A stretch of 34,821 nt of DNA from Bacteroidales bacterium Phil6 (GCA_002633315.1 NWBN01000025.1:1-34821), one strand, 5' to 3'; positions 1 through 6,770 are shown, counted from the first letter of the stretch. Numbers and translations: made by a program. The notes: generated from the sequence alone by a model not told the origin.

Positions 1-2
1 TA

Positions 3-230
3 AAAAACGGCTATAAGTCACTAAAAGGCAAGAGAATTTTAAATATAAATGATGATAAAATATATTACATTCATGAAAGATGTTTCATCGATAGTATGAT
101 AAATGATTTTAAAGACTATGACAAACAACCATATCAATTCAGAGTATATGGTGGAGAAAATGAAAAATCAGAAAATGTTTATTGGATATATTCAAATTAT
201 TATGTTGTTCCTGATAATTTTATATTATGA
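3..230 (+). CDS. Partial hypothetical protein, C-terminal part
   Basis: An open frame enters from the left edge and ends at TGA 228-230, giving about 75 residues without a start codon in the window. It is hydrophilic, rich in Lys, Asn and Tyr, and ends in VPDNFIL. Its stop overlaps the start of the next gene in an ATGA arrangement, which argues that it is a real, translationally coupled member of the left operon. I do not recognise the family. Confidence 0.6.
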   Translation, partial: KNGYKSLKGKRILNINDDKIYYIHERCFIDSMINDFKDYDKQPYQFRVYGGENEKSENVYWIYSNYYVVPDNFIL

Positions 231-523
231 AAAAACTATTATTATTCGCATTATTACTTGTCGGGATGACGGGGTTTGCGCAAAAAAATGAAGTTATTGC
301 AAAAGATACTATTGCAATAAACAGAAATCAGATTGAATTGGTTTTACAAAACAAAAACGGAAAATCTTATGATATTCCCAAGTTCAGATATTACGGAAGT
401 ATCCGCAACACTGATAAAGAAAGTGTTGAATCTTTTAAAAATGGATCTGACAAATGTTATGTCATATTCAACACTTACAGTAGCGGAGAAAGAAAGATAA
501 GTAAGATTTATGTTTCAAAATAA
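227..523 (+). CDS. Small secreted protein with signal peptide
   Basis: This 98-residue protein begins with a clear signal peptide: MKK, then a hydrophobic LLLFALLLVGMTG core and a likely signal peptidase I site after GFAQ. The mature part is about 78 residues, mixed charge, with many beta-prone residues and one Cys near residue 79. It overlaps the gene before it by 4 bases and the gene after it by 14. No family is recognised. A role in the periplasm or at the surface, perhaps altering the host, is inferred only from the export signal. Confidence 0.75.
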   Translation: MKKLLLFALLLVGMTGFAQKNEVIAKDTIAINRNQIELVLQNKNGKSYDIPKFRYYGSIRNTDKESVESFKNGSDKCYVIFNTYSSGERKISKIYVSK

Positions 524-776
524 TGTAATTATATACAGATGGAAACCTTCAAAGTCTCAAAGGAGACAATTTGCAGAAAAGATGCAAGACCCTGAATTTG
601 CAGAAGCATATTACAGAAGAAAAGAAGAGCGCGCCGAGAAGCAGCGCGCTGCTTCTAATTATGATTATTCCTCCGCCGGAGGATATTATGTTCCAACTTC
701 GGAACAAAACAAAGTCGCGTTTATCGTATTAAGTCGAGAACACGACACTATTCTCGTTGAAGTTCAAAATCCATGA
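510..776 (+). CDS. Small basic protein, 3' end probably frameshifted
   Basis: This gives 88 residues starting MFQNNVIIYRWKPSKSQRR. A basic helical segment rich in Arg, Glu and Lys (about residues 14-45) is followed by a Tyr/Gly-rich linker and a beta-rich tail. The WKPSK...FAEKM opening resembles small proteins common in Bacteroides phages. The frame stops at TGA 774-776, but coding-like sequence continues in the +1 frame to 900 (separate entry), so the intact protein was probably about 130 residues. Base composition is locally GC-richer (cgcgccgagaagcagcgcgc) than the surroundings. Confidence 0.65.
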   Translation: MFQNNVIIYRWKPSKSQRRQFAEKMQDPEFAEAYYRRKEERAEKQRAASNYDYSSAGGYYVPTSEQNKVAFIVLSREHDTILVEVQNP

Positions 777-900
777 CTTCAACAATTCTCAACAAGTGAT
801 ATTTCTTGAAAATTCAAATCTTGACGTTATTCAAGCTGCGAGAATAATGAGAGAAATGGCAGATTATATGTTTGCCAATCATTACGACCTGATTTTTTAA
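775..900 (+). pseudogene. +1-frame continuation of the preceding gene
   Basis: The +1 frame reads on from the stop at 774-776 as DFNNSQQVIFLENSNLDVIQ, then an amphipathic helix AARIMREMADYMFANHYDLIF, to TAA 898-900. No suitable start codon lies near its beginning. A beta strand followed by a helix is what would plausibly complete the upstream protein. Either one base has been inserted in an old gene, or the ribosome shifts +1 at CCA-TGA-C. I cannot tell which without a homologue. Confidence 0.5.
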
Positions 901-906
901 ACATTT

Positions 907-1071
907 GACATAACCCAAGATAACCCACCCTTATGTAAGATAACCCAAGATAACCCCCGCATAACCCAAGATAACCATAAATGATAATGATAATGATAAT
1001 GATATTAATATTTATCTTCTATTCCTAACGTCATAGAAGATATGTCCGACTTTACAAAAAGTCGAACGCAA
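907..1071 (+). repeat. Second copy of the putative replication-origin block
   Basis: This non-coding block copies 9033-9200, which lies inside the replication-initiator gene. It holds one full 30-bp iteron (910-939), partial units with the ATAACCCAAG core at 940 and 961, the GATAAT-rich AT tract, a 10-bp hairpin (1013-1022/1033-1042) and a 7-bp hairpin (1047-1053/1058-1064, loop ACAA). Similarity starts at GACATAACCC and fades after AACGCAA. Its reading frame is broken (stop soon after the iterons), so what is conserved is DNA or RNA structure, not protein. Confidence 0.75.
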
Positions 1072-1358
1072 AATCATTTTAAAAAATATTTCAAAAAATC
1101 AATTAGAGCCGATTTGCGGGGTTTTCTTTACTGATTTATGGTATTTATGGCCAAAGGCTCAAAAAGTCGCTTATATCGTTTTATTTTGCCCTTATTTTCG
1201 ATTTTTGACGGCGTGTATATCCGAGTTTTGACGATTTTTTTAAAAAAATCATCGATAAAAACTGTGTGAATCGTTAGTGTAGTAAACTTGAATTTTCATT
1301 CACTTTTATGTTAACTGTTTAATTATAAACAAGTTACCACATTCCTGAATTTAATTGC
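1072..1358. other. Gene-free stretch between convergent operons
   Basis: Together with the origin copy this makes about 460 bases without an intact gene between the plus-strand left operon and the minus-strand lipoprotein. I see AT-rich sequence, one A/T palindrome (listed separately) and nothing else I can name. Confidence 0.5.
1233..1250. terminator. A/T palindrome, possible bidirectional terminator
   Basis: A perfect 18-bp palindrome, GATTTTTTT followed by AAAAAAATC, lies between two convergent transcription units, where a terminator is expected. The stem has only two G-C pairs, so hairpin strength is poor and the call is tentative. Confidence 0.3.
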
Positions 1359-2162
1359 CTATTCTGTTAACATATATTGATTGTAGAATGAATTGCTTGT
1401 GTGTTCTATGGGAAATACTAATATCCTTTCCGTACCGACTCGCTTGCCGCATTCCTTGACATCTACAATCTTCTTTATCTGTTTGTTTGAATAATTGCTT
1501 ATCCTGAACACATAAAACCTGTTATCTGTCACGTTCCGCCTTTCGGAACTCCCGATATAATAACTCATGTAATTGCTGAATTTTAAAGGTGTGTTGTTTT
1601 CATTAAATTCCAATGAATTGTTTTTGCTTTTTTGATTCGGATACTTCGTTAATTCACAATCAACATATATATCATCGTAAATCTTGTATTCCGATATGCC
1701 TCGATATGAATGTGGAGCTATCGCCATTATTCTTTGCTCATTAACAGTCAATGAATTGGAATATAATACATCTGTAAATGTTCCGACAGAATAATTTGTT
1801 ATGTTATAGTTCGAGCCGGCATAGACAAATGCAAAAGACTGTCTGTTTTGCCTGTTGGTCGTCTCGCTCCATTGACGATTACGGAAATATTGATATGACT
1901 TGCCGTTTTTGATAAAGAAACTGTTGGCAAGGTCGATATACATTATTGAATCCGTTTTATTGTAAATCAATAATTTTACTTCCCCTCCCATGCTCCAGAA
2001 ATCGTACGATATGGTGCAGTCTTCGTTCTCGTAAACGACATAGTTGTCAAGTTGCTTCATGTCATCATCAAACTTTGTCTCGTAAAGCTGTTGATATATC
2101 TTTGAACATGAAGTAAACAGCATCGTTGTCAATGCAAACATAATGTAAAGTCTGATTTTCAT
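1359..2162 (-). CDS. Putative lipoprotein, lysogenic-conversion candidate
   Basis: This 267-residue protein is best started at MKIRLYIMF, because the ATG 24 bases upstream adds a non-hydrophobic extension. The signal is typical of lipoprotein export: a hydrophobic stretch to MLFTSC, with the lipidated Cys around residue 18. The mature part is rich in Asn, Tyr and Ser and beta-prone, with no recognised domain. It sits in the same direction as, and downstream of, the HTH repressor and a membrane protein, so it may be made from the prophage and change the host envelope. That role is inferred from position and export signal only. Confidence 0.75.
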   Translation of the reverse strand: MKIRLYIMFALTTMLFTSCSKIYQQLYETKFDDDMKQLDNYVVYENEDCTISYDFWSMGGEVKLLIYNKTDSIMYIDLANSFFIKNGKSYQYFRNRQWSETTNRQNRQSFAFVYAGSNYNITNYSVGTFTDVLYSNSLTVNEQRIMAIAPHSYRGISEYKIYDDIYVDCELTKYPNQKSKNNSLEFNENNTPLKFSNYMSYYIGSSERRNVTDNRFYVFRISNYSNKQIKKIVDVKECGKRVGTERILVFPIEHTSNSFYNQYMLTE

Positions 2163-2189
2163 GATTTTTAAATTTATGTTAAACAAATC

Positions 2190-2540
2190 TTATCTGCAAA
2201 GATAAAAGAATGCCAAACCGTAAAATGCCGGAGTCGCTATAATTCCCGTGATGCCCAGAATGATATCCGGAATAAATATCGTCAGTGTGCTGATAAGTTG
2301 TGACGCCAGGAAGCACAACACCCACATTACTAATGCCATCCACCAATGTGGCAATATGCATATTGCTGTTATTGTAAATACCAATGATGCAAGCACTCCG
2401 ACATAAGACACCGTTTTCAAAACAAATCTCGCTGTCTCTGAAGAACCGTTGAAGTTCTTCGACGACCTTTGACACATCCATGTAAAAAACCATGCAACCG
2501 CATAAAACCAAAAGTAATTTGATAAAAGTAAATCTTTCAT
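2190..2540 (-). CDS. Small multi-pass membrane protein
   Basis: The 116-residue product is almost entirely hydrophobic. Likely membrane segments lie at residues 8-23 (YFWFYAVAWFFTWM), 43-62, 66-80 and 88-113, with short basic or polar loops (CQRSSKN). I recognise no family. It lies between the repressor and lipoprotein genes on the same strand, so it may be co-expressed during lysogeny, for example in superinfection exclusion, but nothing in the sequence shows that directly. Confidence 0.65.
   Translation of the reverse strand: MKDLLLSNYFWFYAVAWFFTWMCQRSSKNFNGSSETARFVLKTVSYVGVLASLVFTITAICILPHWWMALVMWVLCFLASQLISTLTIFIPDIILGITGIIATPAFYGLAFFYLCR
2197..2204 (-). promoter_or_regulatory. Possible Bacteroidales -7 element for the lipoprotein gene
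   Basis: On the minus strand this reads TATCTTTG, a perfect TAnnTTTG -7 element, about 35 bases upstream of the lipoprotein start. I see no convincing -33 TTTG at the usual spacing, and the site overlaps the 3' end of the upstream membrane-protein gene. Confidence 0.3.
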
Positions 2541-2586
2541 GACGTTGATTTTTTTAGTTAATATTTAATTGTTTTAAAGTATCCTG

Positions 2587-2997
2587 TTACCCTGCATCTG
2601 CACATGAGACATTGTCGTCCTGTCGGACACCCCCTTTTTTAACATCTCCAATAAGCATGTTTATCGTCTCCTGTTGACTGTTTATCGTCTCCTGCTGTGC
2701 ATTCAAAGTTTCCGAAAGTCTTACAATAAGAGTTTCAACTATTTCTTTTGATAGTGTTATCGACTCCGATAACAACGTGTTCACTTCTTTTTTGTCGGTT
2801 TCTTTGTTCGGAATGTAATCCGAAAAAACTTTGTATATTTTTTTTTTGAATATGTCGGAAAACGGCACTCTTCCGTTAATAACATCTGATAAATAAGTAG
2901 AATTATTACCAAGTTTTTCAGCAATTTGAGCTTGTGTTAAACCTGTTCTAAATTTTATCTCTCTTATAATTTCCTTAAGTTCTTTATTATCATTCAT
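2587..2997 (-). CDS. XRE-type HTH regulator, candidate lysogeny repressor
   Basis: This 136-residue protein starts at MNDNKELKEI. An earlier in-frame ATG exists but would overlap the divergent promoter and gene. Residues 5-55 form an XRE-type HTH: IIREIKFRTGLTQAQIAEKL, then YLSDVINGRVPFS. The C-terminal half is alpha-helical with a repeated SQQETIN heptad (residues about 100-117), consistent with coiled-coil oligomerisation. The underlying DNA has a 21-bp direct repeat there. It is divergent from a small regulator gene, with a promoter and palindrome between, the usual shape of a phage immunity switch. No peptidase (LexA/CI-type) domain is present, so induction would have to work otherwise. 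Confidence 0.75.
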   Translation of the reverse strand: MNDNKELKEIIREIKFRTGLTQAQIAEKLGNNSTYLSDVINGRVPFSDIFKKKIYKVFSDYIPNKETDKKEVNTLLSESITLSKEIVETLIVRLSETLNAQQETINSQQETINMLIGDVKKGGVRQDDNVSCADAG

Positions 2998-3043
2998 TTT
3001 TGAATTTTTTTTAAAAAAACATGAAAATTTTTCGTATTTTTTC

Positions 3044-3073
3044 TTGACAATCCGAAAATACTTCTTATCTTTG
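3044..3073 (+). promoter_or_regulatory. Bacteroidales-type promoter for the early rightward operon
   Basis: A -33 TTG (3044-3046, TTGACAA) is followed after 19 bases by TATCTTTG (3066-3073), a perfect match to the Bacteroidales -7 consensus TAnnTTTG. Transcription would start near 3080, ahead of the Cro-like gene at 3134. The promoter lies inside the divergent gap beside the repressor gene, so it is the likely target of that repressor. Confidence 0.75.
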
Positions 3074-3078
3074 CCGTG

Positions 3079-3091
3079 CACTTCATAAGTG
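3079..3091. promoter_or_regulatory. Operator-like palindrome over the start site
   Basis: CACTTCATAAGTG is an inverted repeat (5-bp arms, 3-base centre) starting 5 bases after the -7 element, covering the expected transcription start. A repressor bound here would block the early promoter. Only one copy is seen. Confidence 0.45.
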
Positions 3092-3133
3092 AAATGACGG
3101 TGTAAATATACAAAATTTTTAAAAACAAATAAA

Positions 3134-3343
3134 ATGAAAGAAAAAGAAATTAAAGAAATTCTTGTCAAGACGGGGGTTAAAAGACAAATCCAGCGTCTTA
3201 CAGGATATTCGCAGCCTACTATTAGAGCTGCTTTGCGGTTCCAACGTAACACTGCGGTTGCGAGAAGAATAAGAAAGATGGCTCTCGAATTGGGTGGAGC
3301 AGAATTAATTAACGTGAATCATGAAAATAACATTAAATTATAA
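3134..3343 (+). CDS. Small Cro-like DNA-binding protein
   Basis: The protein has 69 residues and is strongly basic. Residues about 15-40 (VKRQIQRLTGYSQPTIRAAL) look like a helix-turn-helix, followed by an Arg/Lys-rich helix (RRIRKMALELGG) as in Arc/Cro-type small phage regulators. It is the first gene behind the early promoter and divergent from the HTH repressor, so a Cro-like or anti-repressor job is likely. Its 3' end overlaps the next gene by 23 bases. Confidence 0.65.
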   Translation: MKEKEIKEILVKTGVKRQIQRLTGYSQPTIRAALRFQRNTAVARRIRKMALELGGAELINVNHENNIKL

Positions 3344-3686
3344 GGATGGCAACGTCAATGGTGTGGCTGTTGACGTTGCAGACGAAAGTTTTGTCCTGTC
3401 ACTGCATGATGCAGAGAACGGAGAGGAGAAAGACTTTGACGAATGGCAGCAATATTACAAACAGAATAATTGCAGGACATTCAACAGGAAGCAGGCCTGC
3501 ATCATTGCTGCATATCTTGACGAGATAAACGACAAACTCGTCGAAGCAGGCGGCGACAGGCTTGACAAATGGTATTGGACAAGTACCGAATATTCTTTCT
3601 GCTCCGCCTGGATAATATACTCAGGTTATGGAGGGATAGACTGTTGCAGCAGATATGACGCTGCTTCATCTCGACTGATTGAATAA
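3321..3686 (+). CDS. C-type-lectin-fold (DUF1566/Lcl-like) protein, variable tail 1
   Basis: The 121-residue protein has a short beta-rich lead-in, a conserved core (about residues 24-88, SFVLSLHDAENGEEKDFDEW onward) and a C-terminal tail from DKWYWTSTEY through SAWIIYSGYGG to SSRLIE. The WYWTSTEY...AW...G...SSR pattern is the DUF1566/Lcl family, the same C-lectin fold used by targets of diversity-generating retroelements. The core DNA is 99% identical to a second gene at 4165, but the tails differ completely. No reverse transcriptase or template repeat is visible. The role is unknown; ligand binding by the tail is inferred from the fold. The core is GC-richer than the surroundings, suggesting import. 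Confidence 0.75.
   Translation: MKITLNYKDGNVNGVAVDVADESFVLSLHDAENGEEKDFDEWQQYYKQNNCRTFNRKQACIIAAYLDEINDKLVEAGGDRLDKWYWTSTEYSFCSAWIIYSGYGGIDCCSRYDAASSRLIE
3389..3581 (+). repeat. Near-identical lectin core, copy 1
   Basis: 193 bases match 4497-4689 with one difference (C at 3402, T at 4510). The match starts in the FVLSLHDAE codons and stops abruptly inside WYWT, exactly where the variable tail begins. Confidence 0.9.
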
Positions 3687-3690
3687 AAAC

Positions 3691-3797
3691 AAGACAGGGG
3701 GAAGCCCACTCCGTGACGGCAAGGGGCACATCTTCGGAAATCCATGACACTCATATTATACTATCTATAGACAAAATTTACAAACGCCCCCTGTCTT
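3691..3797 (+). ncRNA. Structured RNA candidate closed by an 11-bp stem
   Basis: AAGACAGGGGG (3691-3701) pairs perfectly with CCCCCTGTCTT (3787-3797), enclosing 85 bases that can form smaller hairpins (GCCC...GGGC around CCG-TGA-CGG; TTC-G-GAA). A T-rich tract follows (aaatatttttttc), as after an intrinsic terminator. The element sits between two coding genes in an otherwise dense operon. It could be a small RNA, an attenuator or the target of a regulator. The family is not recognised. Confidence 0.45.
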
Positions 3798-3827
3798 TTG
3801 AAATATTTTTTTCATTTTCTTGATTGA

Positions 3828-3879
3828 CTCTTCGGTTTGGCAACACAATAAGCAGGGAGTTCGATTCTCTCTCGAAGAG
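3828..3879 (+). other. tRNA-like element without anticodon arm
   Basis: TCTTCGG (3829-3835) pairs with TCGAAGA (3872-3878) over 7 bp including one G-U, and C3828-G3879 adds an eighth. Directly before the 3' strand is a canonical T arm: GGGAG, loop TTCGATT, CTCTC. T arm and acceptor strand are contiguous, as in true tRNA. Only about 19 bases separate the 5' acceptor strand from the T arm, too few for D and anticodon arms, and no anticodon stem is visible. Options are a decayed tRNA, a tRNA 3' end used as a phage attachment site, or a tRNA mimic. Confidence 0.5.
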
Positions 3880-3898
3880 CGACTTAAAAAAAATAAAT

Positions 3899-4168
3899 AT
3901 GGAACAAGTTATTCAGATAAAAATGTCTGTCGATGAGTTGAAAAGTCTTGTCACAGACGCTGTTAGAGAAACATTCTCTCAAAAGGAAGAGAATGATGAG
4001 TTATTAACTGTAGCTCAGATGAAAGACATTCTCCATATAGGAGACACTACTATATGGAGATATGAGAACTTGGGTATTCTAAAGCCCATAAGAGTATCGA
4101 GAAAGAAGAAGCTTTACAAAAGGCAAGACATTGACCATGCTTTGAAATTAATCACCAAAAATATATGA
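3899..4168 (+). CDS. Excisionase/MerR-like HTH protein
   Basis: An 89-residue protein started at MEQVIQIKM, since the upstream in-frame extension would run through the tRNA-like element. Residues about 38-85 (LLTVAQMKDILHIGDTTIWR, then GILKPIRVSRKKKLYKRQDI) match the winged HTH of the helix-turn-helix_17/MerR/excisionase superfamily, including the wing with basic residues before YK.QDID. Such proteins act as recombination directionality factors or small repressors. Its place behind a lysogeny switch and beside a tRNA-like element suits an excisionase, though no integrase is in the window. Confidence 0.7.
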   Translation: MEQVIQIKMSVDELKSLVTDAVRETFSQKEENDELLTVAQMKDILHIGDTTIWRYENLGILKPIRVSRKKKLYKRQDIDHALKLITKNI

Positions 4169-4794
4169 TTATGTGTATATTCAAAAAAAAGAATTCAAGC
4201 GACGACAAGAAGTTTGAAGAGATTCAGAACACTAATACGCGCTTGGAAAAGTCGCTGGCATCTCTCAAAGAAGAGAGCCAGACAATAATCAACTCTATGA
4301 AAGAAGAGAGATTGGAACTTTGTCAGAATCTGCAAGATGCGGAAATTTCCAACAAAGAACTTAAAAGGAAAATTGAATTTCTTACAGAAGAACTTGAGAA
4401 ACAAGCACAGAAACGTGTATTCAGAATCAAGTCTATCTGTATTAAATTAAGAAATGACAATCCTGTTGGTGTTCGCATCAGAACACTTGATGAAGATTTT
4501 GTCCTGTCATTGCATGATGCAGAGAACGGAGAGGAGAAAGACTTTGACGAATGGCAGCAATATTACAAACAGAATAATTGCAGGACATTCAACAGGAAGC
4601 AGGCCTGCATCATTGCTGCATATCTTGACGAGATAAACGACAAACTCGTCGAAGCAGGCGGCGACAGGCTTGACAAATGGTATTGGACAGATACATCTTG
4701 CAATGATTATGCTTGGACATTGGAATCTACTCACAGCAGCATTGTAATACAAGATATTTGTGGCAAAACTTCATCAAGACCAATAATATTATGA
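4165..4794 (+). CDS. Coiled-coil C-type-lectin-fold protein, variable tail 2
   Basis: This 209-residue protein starts by ATGA overlap with the excisionase-like gene. Residues about 10-90 form a long charged coiled coil (EIQNTNTRLEKSLASLKEES and onward), residues about 95-175 repeat the lectin core of the 3321 gene, and the tail runs WYWTDTSCNDYAWTLESTHS to SSRPIIL. The coiled coil is lacking in copy 1, so this may be an oligomeric display version of the same module. The tail differs from copy 1 at most positions while its WYWT and SSR anchors are kept. It ends in ATGA overlap with the ATPase gene. Function unknown. Confidence 0.75.
   Translation: MIMCIFKKKNSSDDKKFEEIQNTNTRLEKSLASLKEESQTIINSMKEERLELCQNLQDAEISNKELKRKIEFLTEELEKQAQKRVFRIKSICIKLRNDNPVGVRIRTLDEDFVLSLHDAENGEEKDFDEWQQYYKQNNCRTFNRKQACIIAAYLDEINDKLVEAGGDRLDKWYWTDTSCNDYAWTLESTHSSIVIQDICGKTSSRPIIL
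4497..4689 (+). repeat. Near-identical lectin core, copy 2
   Basis: Partner of 3389-3581 at a constant offset of 1108 bases with a single mismatch. The near-perfect identity, including silent positions, points to recent duplication or ongoing gene conversion. Confidence 0.9.
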
Positions 4795-6770
4795 AAGACA
4801 TTGTTTTGAAAAAAATAACCATGACAAATTTTCGTGGCGCAAATCGTGTCACGGAATTTGACCAAAACCTGACCACCATTTCAGGGCGAAATGGCAGTGG
4901 TAAATCACGCCACTTCGACGCTTTCCTGTGGTGTCTGTTTGGAAAAGACAGTGAAGAAAGAAATGATTTCAACATTCGTACAGAGAAGAACGGAGAACCA
5001 CTTCATAAGATTGAATGCAGCGTTGAGATAGTCCTTCAAGTCGATGCAGAAGAAATAATACTCAAAAGAGTATTTAATGAAAAATGGCAGAAAGCAAAAG
5101 GATGTTCCCAAGAAGTCCTAAAGGGTAATGAAACGTTGTGTTATTATAATAATGTTCCTGTTTCGGTTACTGAATACAGGAAGAGGATTAACGGTATAAT
5201 AGACGAAAGATATTTCAAACTGTTGTCTTATCCCGGCGAGTTCATGAATCTGCATTGGGAAAAGAGGCGTGAGATTCTGTTTGAACTCGCCGGCACTTTG
5301 TCCGACGAAAATATTATAGAACAGAATCCGGAATACTCTGACATTCTTGAACTAATACATAATAAGTCTCTATCAGATGTTATGAAAGAGACAAAGGCGA
5401 CAATGAAGAAGTTGAAAGAAGCCATTGCGGAAATAGGACCAAGAATTAAACAGGAATCTTTGCGCATGCCGGAAGCAGAGGACTTTGACAAACTTCGTGA
5501 TAAGAAAAAAGAAATAGAGGAACAGATGGAGCGTAACAATAAAATTATTGCCGACAGGTCGGCACAATCAAAACTGTTCTATCAAGATGAAGAGAATAAA
5601 AGAAAGAGAATAAACGAGATACGCAACAAACAGAATCAATTGCTGCTTGATGCGCAAGACGCGGAGATTGAGAGAGTAAAAGAATGTAATAAGGAGTATT
5701 CTGAACTGATGAGCAGAATTTCAGAGAAAACAACCCGTATAAACTTGTTGCTTAATGAGATGGAGGCTACAGAAAGACTCATAGAACGTTTAAAGAATGA
5801 ATTGGTTGGTGTGCAAAACGAGTTATCTTTAAAACGGCAGGAATATGTCAAGATAGACTCTGAACAATTTGTGTCATTGTCTAACGGCATCTGTCCTTTG
5901 ACTAAATTGCCATACTGCCAAACAATGCTGATAGCTGAAGAAAATGATTTACAAAAGAAACAAATGCAATTCAATGAAAACAAACTTATCAATAAAGCCA
6001 AAATAACCGAAGATGGCAAACGGCTTAACGATGCTATACTTAAACTCAGAGAAACAATTGTTGAGAATACGGAAAAGGCAAAAAACCTGTCGGATGAATT
6101 GCATGATACAGAGAATGAGAAGAATAATCTTATTAAAGAATCAAAGAATGTAAGGCATGAAACACCTGTGGACATAATCCCTCAAGACCTGCCTCAATGG
6201 ATAGAATACGAAAATGAGATTAATTCTTTATTTGCAACCATAGAGTTAGAGCCTGAGAATAAAGATACAGATGAGATTCAAGAACAGAACAAGTCTCTGA
6301 CATATCAAAGAGATTTAATAATTCTGTCGCTTAATAAGGAAGTGGATATTAACAAGTCGTTGGCTGAGATAGAACGTCTCAAAGAAGAGGGTAAGAAGTT
6401 GTCTCAACAGCTTGCAGATTGTGAAAAGACAGAATATCATATCTCACAATACAACAGAATAAAAGTCAAAGAACTTGACAACAGAATCAATTCGATGTTT
6501 TCTTTGGTTAAGTTCAAGTTATTCGATTACACTCTTGACGGCAACGAGATTCAGATATGTAACGCCTATGTCGGCGATGTCAATTATGGCACTGTCAATA
6601 AGGCTTTGAAGCTTAATGCTGATTTAGACATAATCAATACATTATGCAAGATGTTCGGATATGCCACTCCCGTGTGGATAGATAATGCCGAGTCATATAA
6701 TGCATTCATTGATACTAAAGGACAGTTGATAAAATTAGTAGTAACAAAAGATGATTTAACAATTAATTAA
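4791..6770 (+). CDS. SMC/RecF-like AAA ATPase, recombination
   Basis: This 659-residue protein has a P-loop GRNGSGKS at residues 32-39 in the context MTNFRGAN...ISGRNGSGKS, typical of RecF/SbcC/Rad50 heads. Long coiled coils follow (about 215-570), with a central ICPLTKLPYC pair of Cys that resembles a hook. The C-terminal head lobe carries TPVWIDNAES where Rad50 proteins have hhhhDE, so D is present but the usual following E is N. It is followed by Bet and a nuclease, so it probably acts on DNA ends in phage recombination. Started at MKDIVLKK, in ATGA overlap with the preceding gene. Confidence 0.85.
   Translation: MKDIVLKKITMTNFRGANRVTEFDQNLTTISGRNGSGKSRHFDAFLWCLFGKDSEERNDFNIRTEKNGEPLHKIECSVEIVLQVDAEEIILKRVFNEKWQKAKGCSQEVLKGNETLCYYNNVPVSVTEYRKRINGIIDERYFKLLSYPGEFMNLHWEKRREILFELAGTLSDENIIEQNPEYSDILELIHNKSLSDVMKETKATMKKLKEAIAEIGPRIKQESLRMPEAEDFDKLRDKKKEIEEQMERNNKIIADRSAQSKLFYQDEENKRKRINEIRNKQNQLLLDAQDAEIERVKECNKEYSELMSRISEKTTRINLLLNEMEATERLIERLKNELVGVQNELSLKRQEYVKIDSEQFVSLSNGICPLTKLPYCQTMLIAEENDLQKKQMQFNENKLINKAKITEDGKRLNDAILKLRETIVENTEKAKNLSDELHDTENEKNNLIKESKNVRHETPVDIIPQDLPQWIEYENEINSLFATIELEPENKDTDEIQEQNKSLTYQRDLIILSLNKEVDINKSLAEIERLKEEGKKLSQQLADCEKTEYHISQYNRIKVKELDNRINSMFSLVKFKLFDYTLDGNEIQICNAYVGDVNYGTVNKALKLNADLDIINTLCKMFGYATPVWIDNAESYNAFIDTKGQLIKLVVTKDDLTIN

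Noticed and set aside
3134..3252. Extended N-terminus for the minus-strand HTH repressor
   Set aside because: It would read through the divergent promoter and the Cro-like gene and adds low-complexity Lys/Phe sequence; the ATG at 2997 gives a normal HTH start.
3570..3686. A complete diversity-generating retroelement
   Set aside because: No reverse transcriptase, accessory gene or template repeat is present, and the two tails differ at all base types, not mainly at A positions. Only the fold is shared.
3687..3749. A short plus-strand reading frame through the structured-RNA candidate
   Set aside because: It has no start codon and lies inside a strong inverted repeat; RNA structure explains the sequence better.
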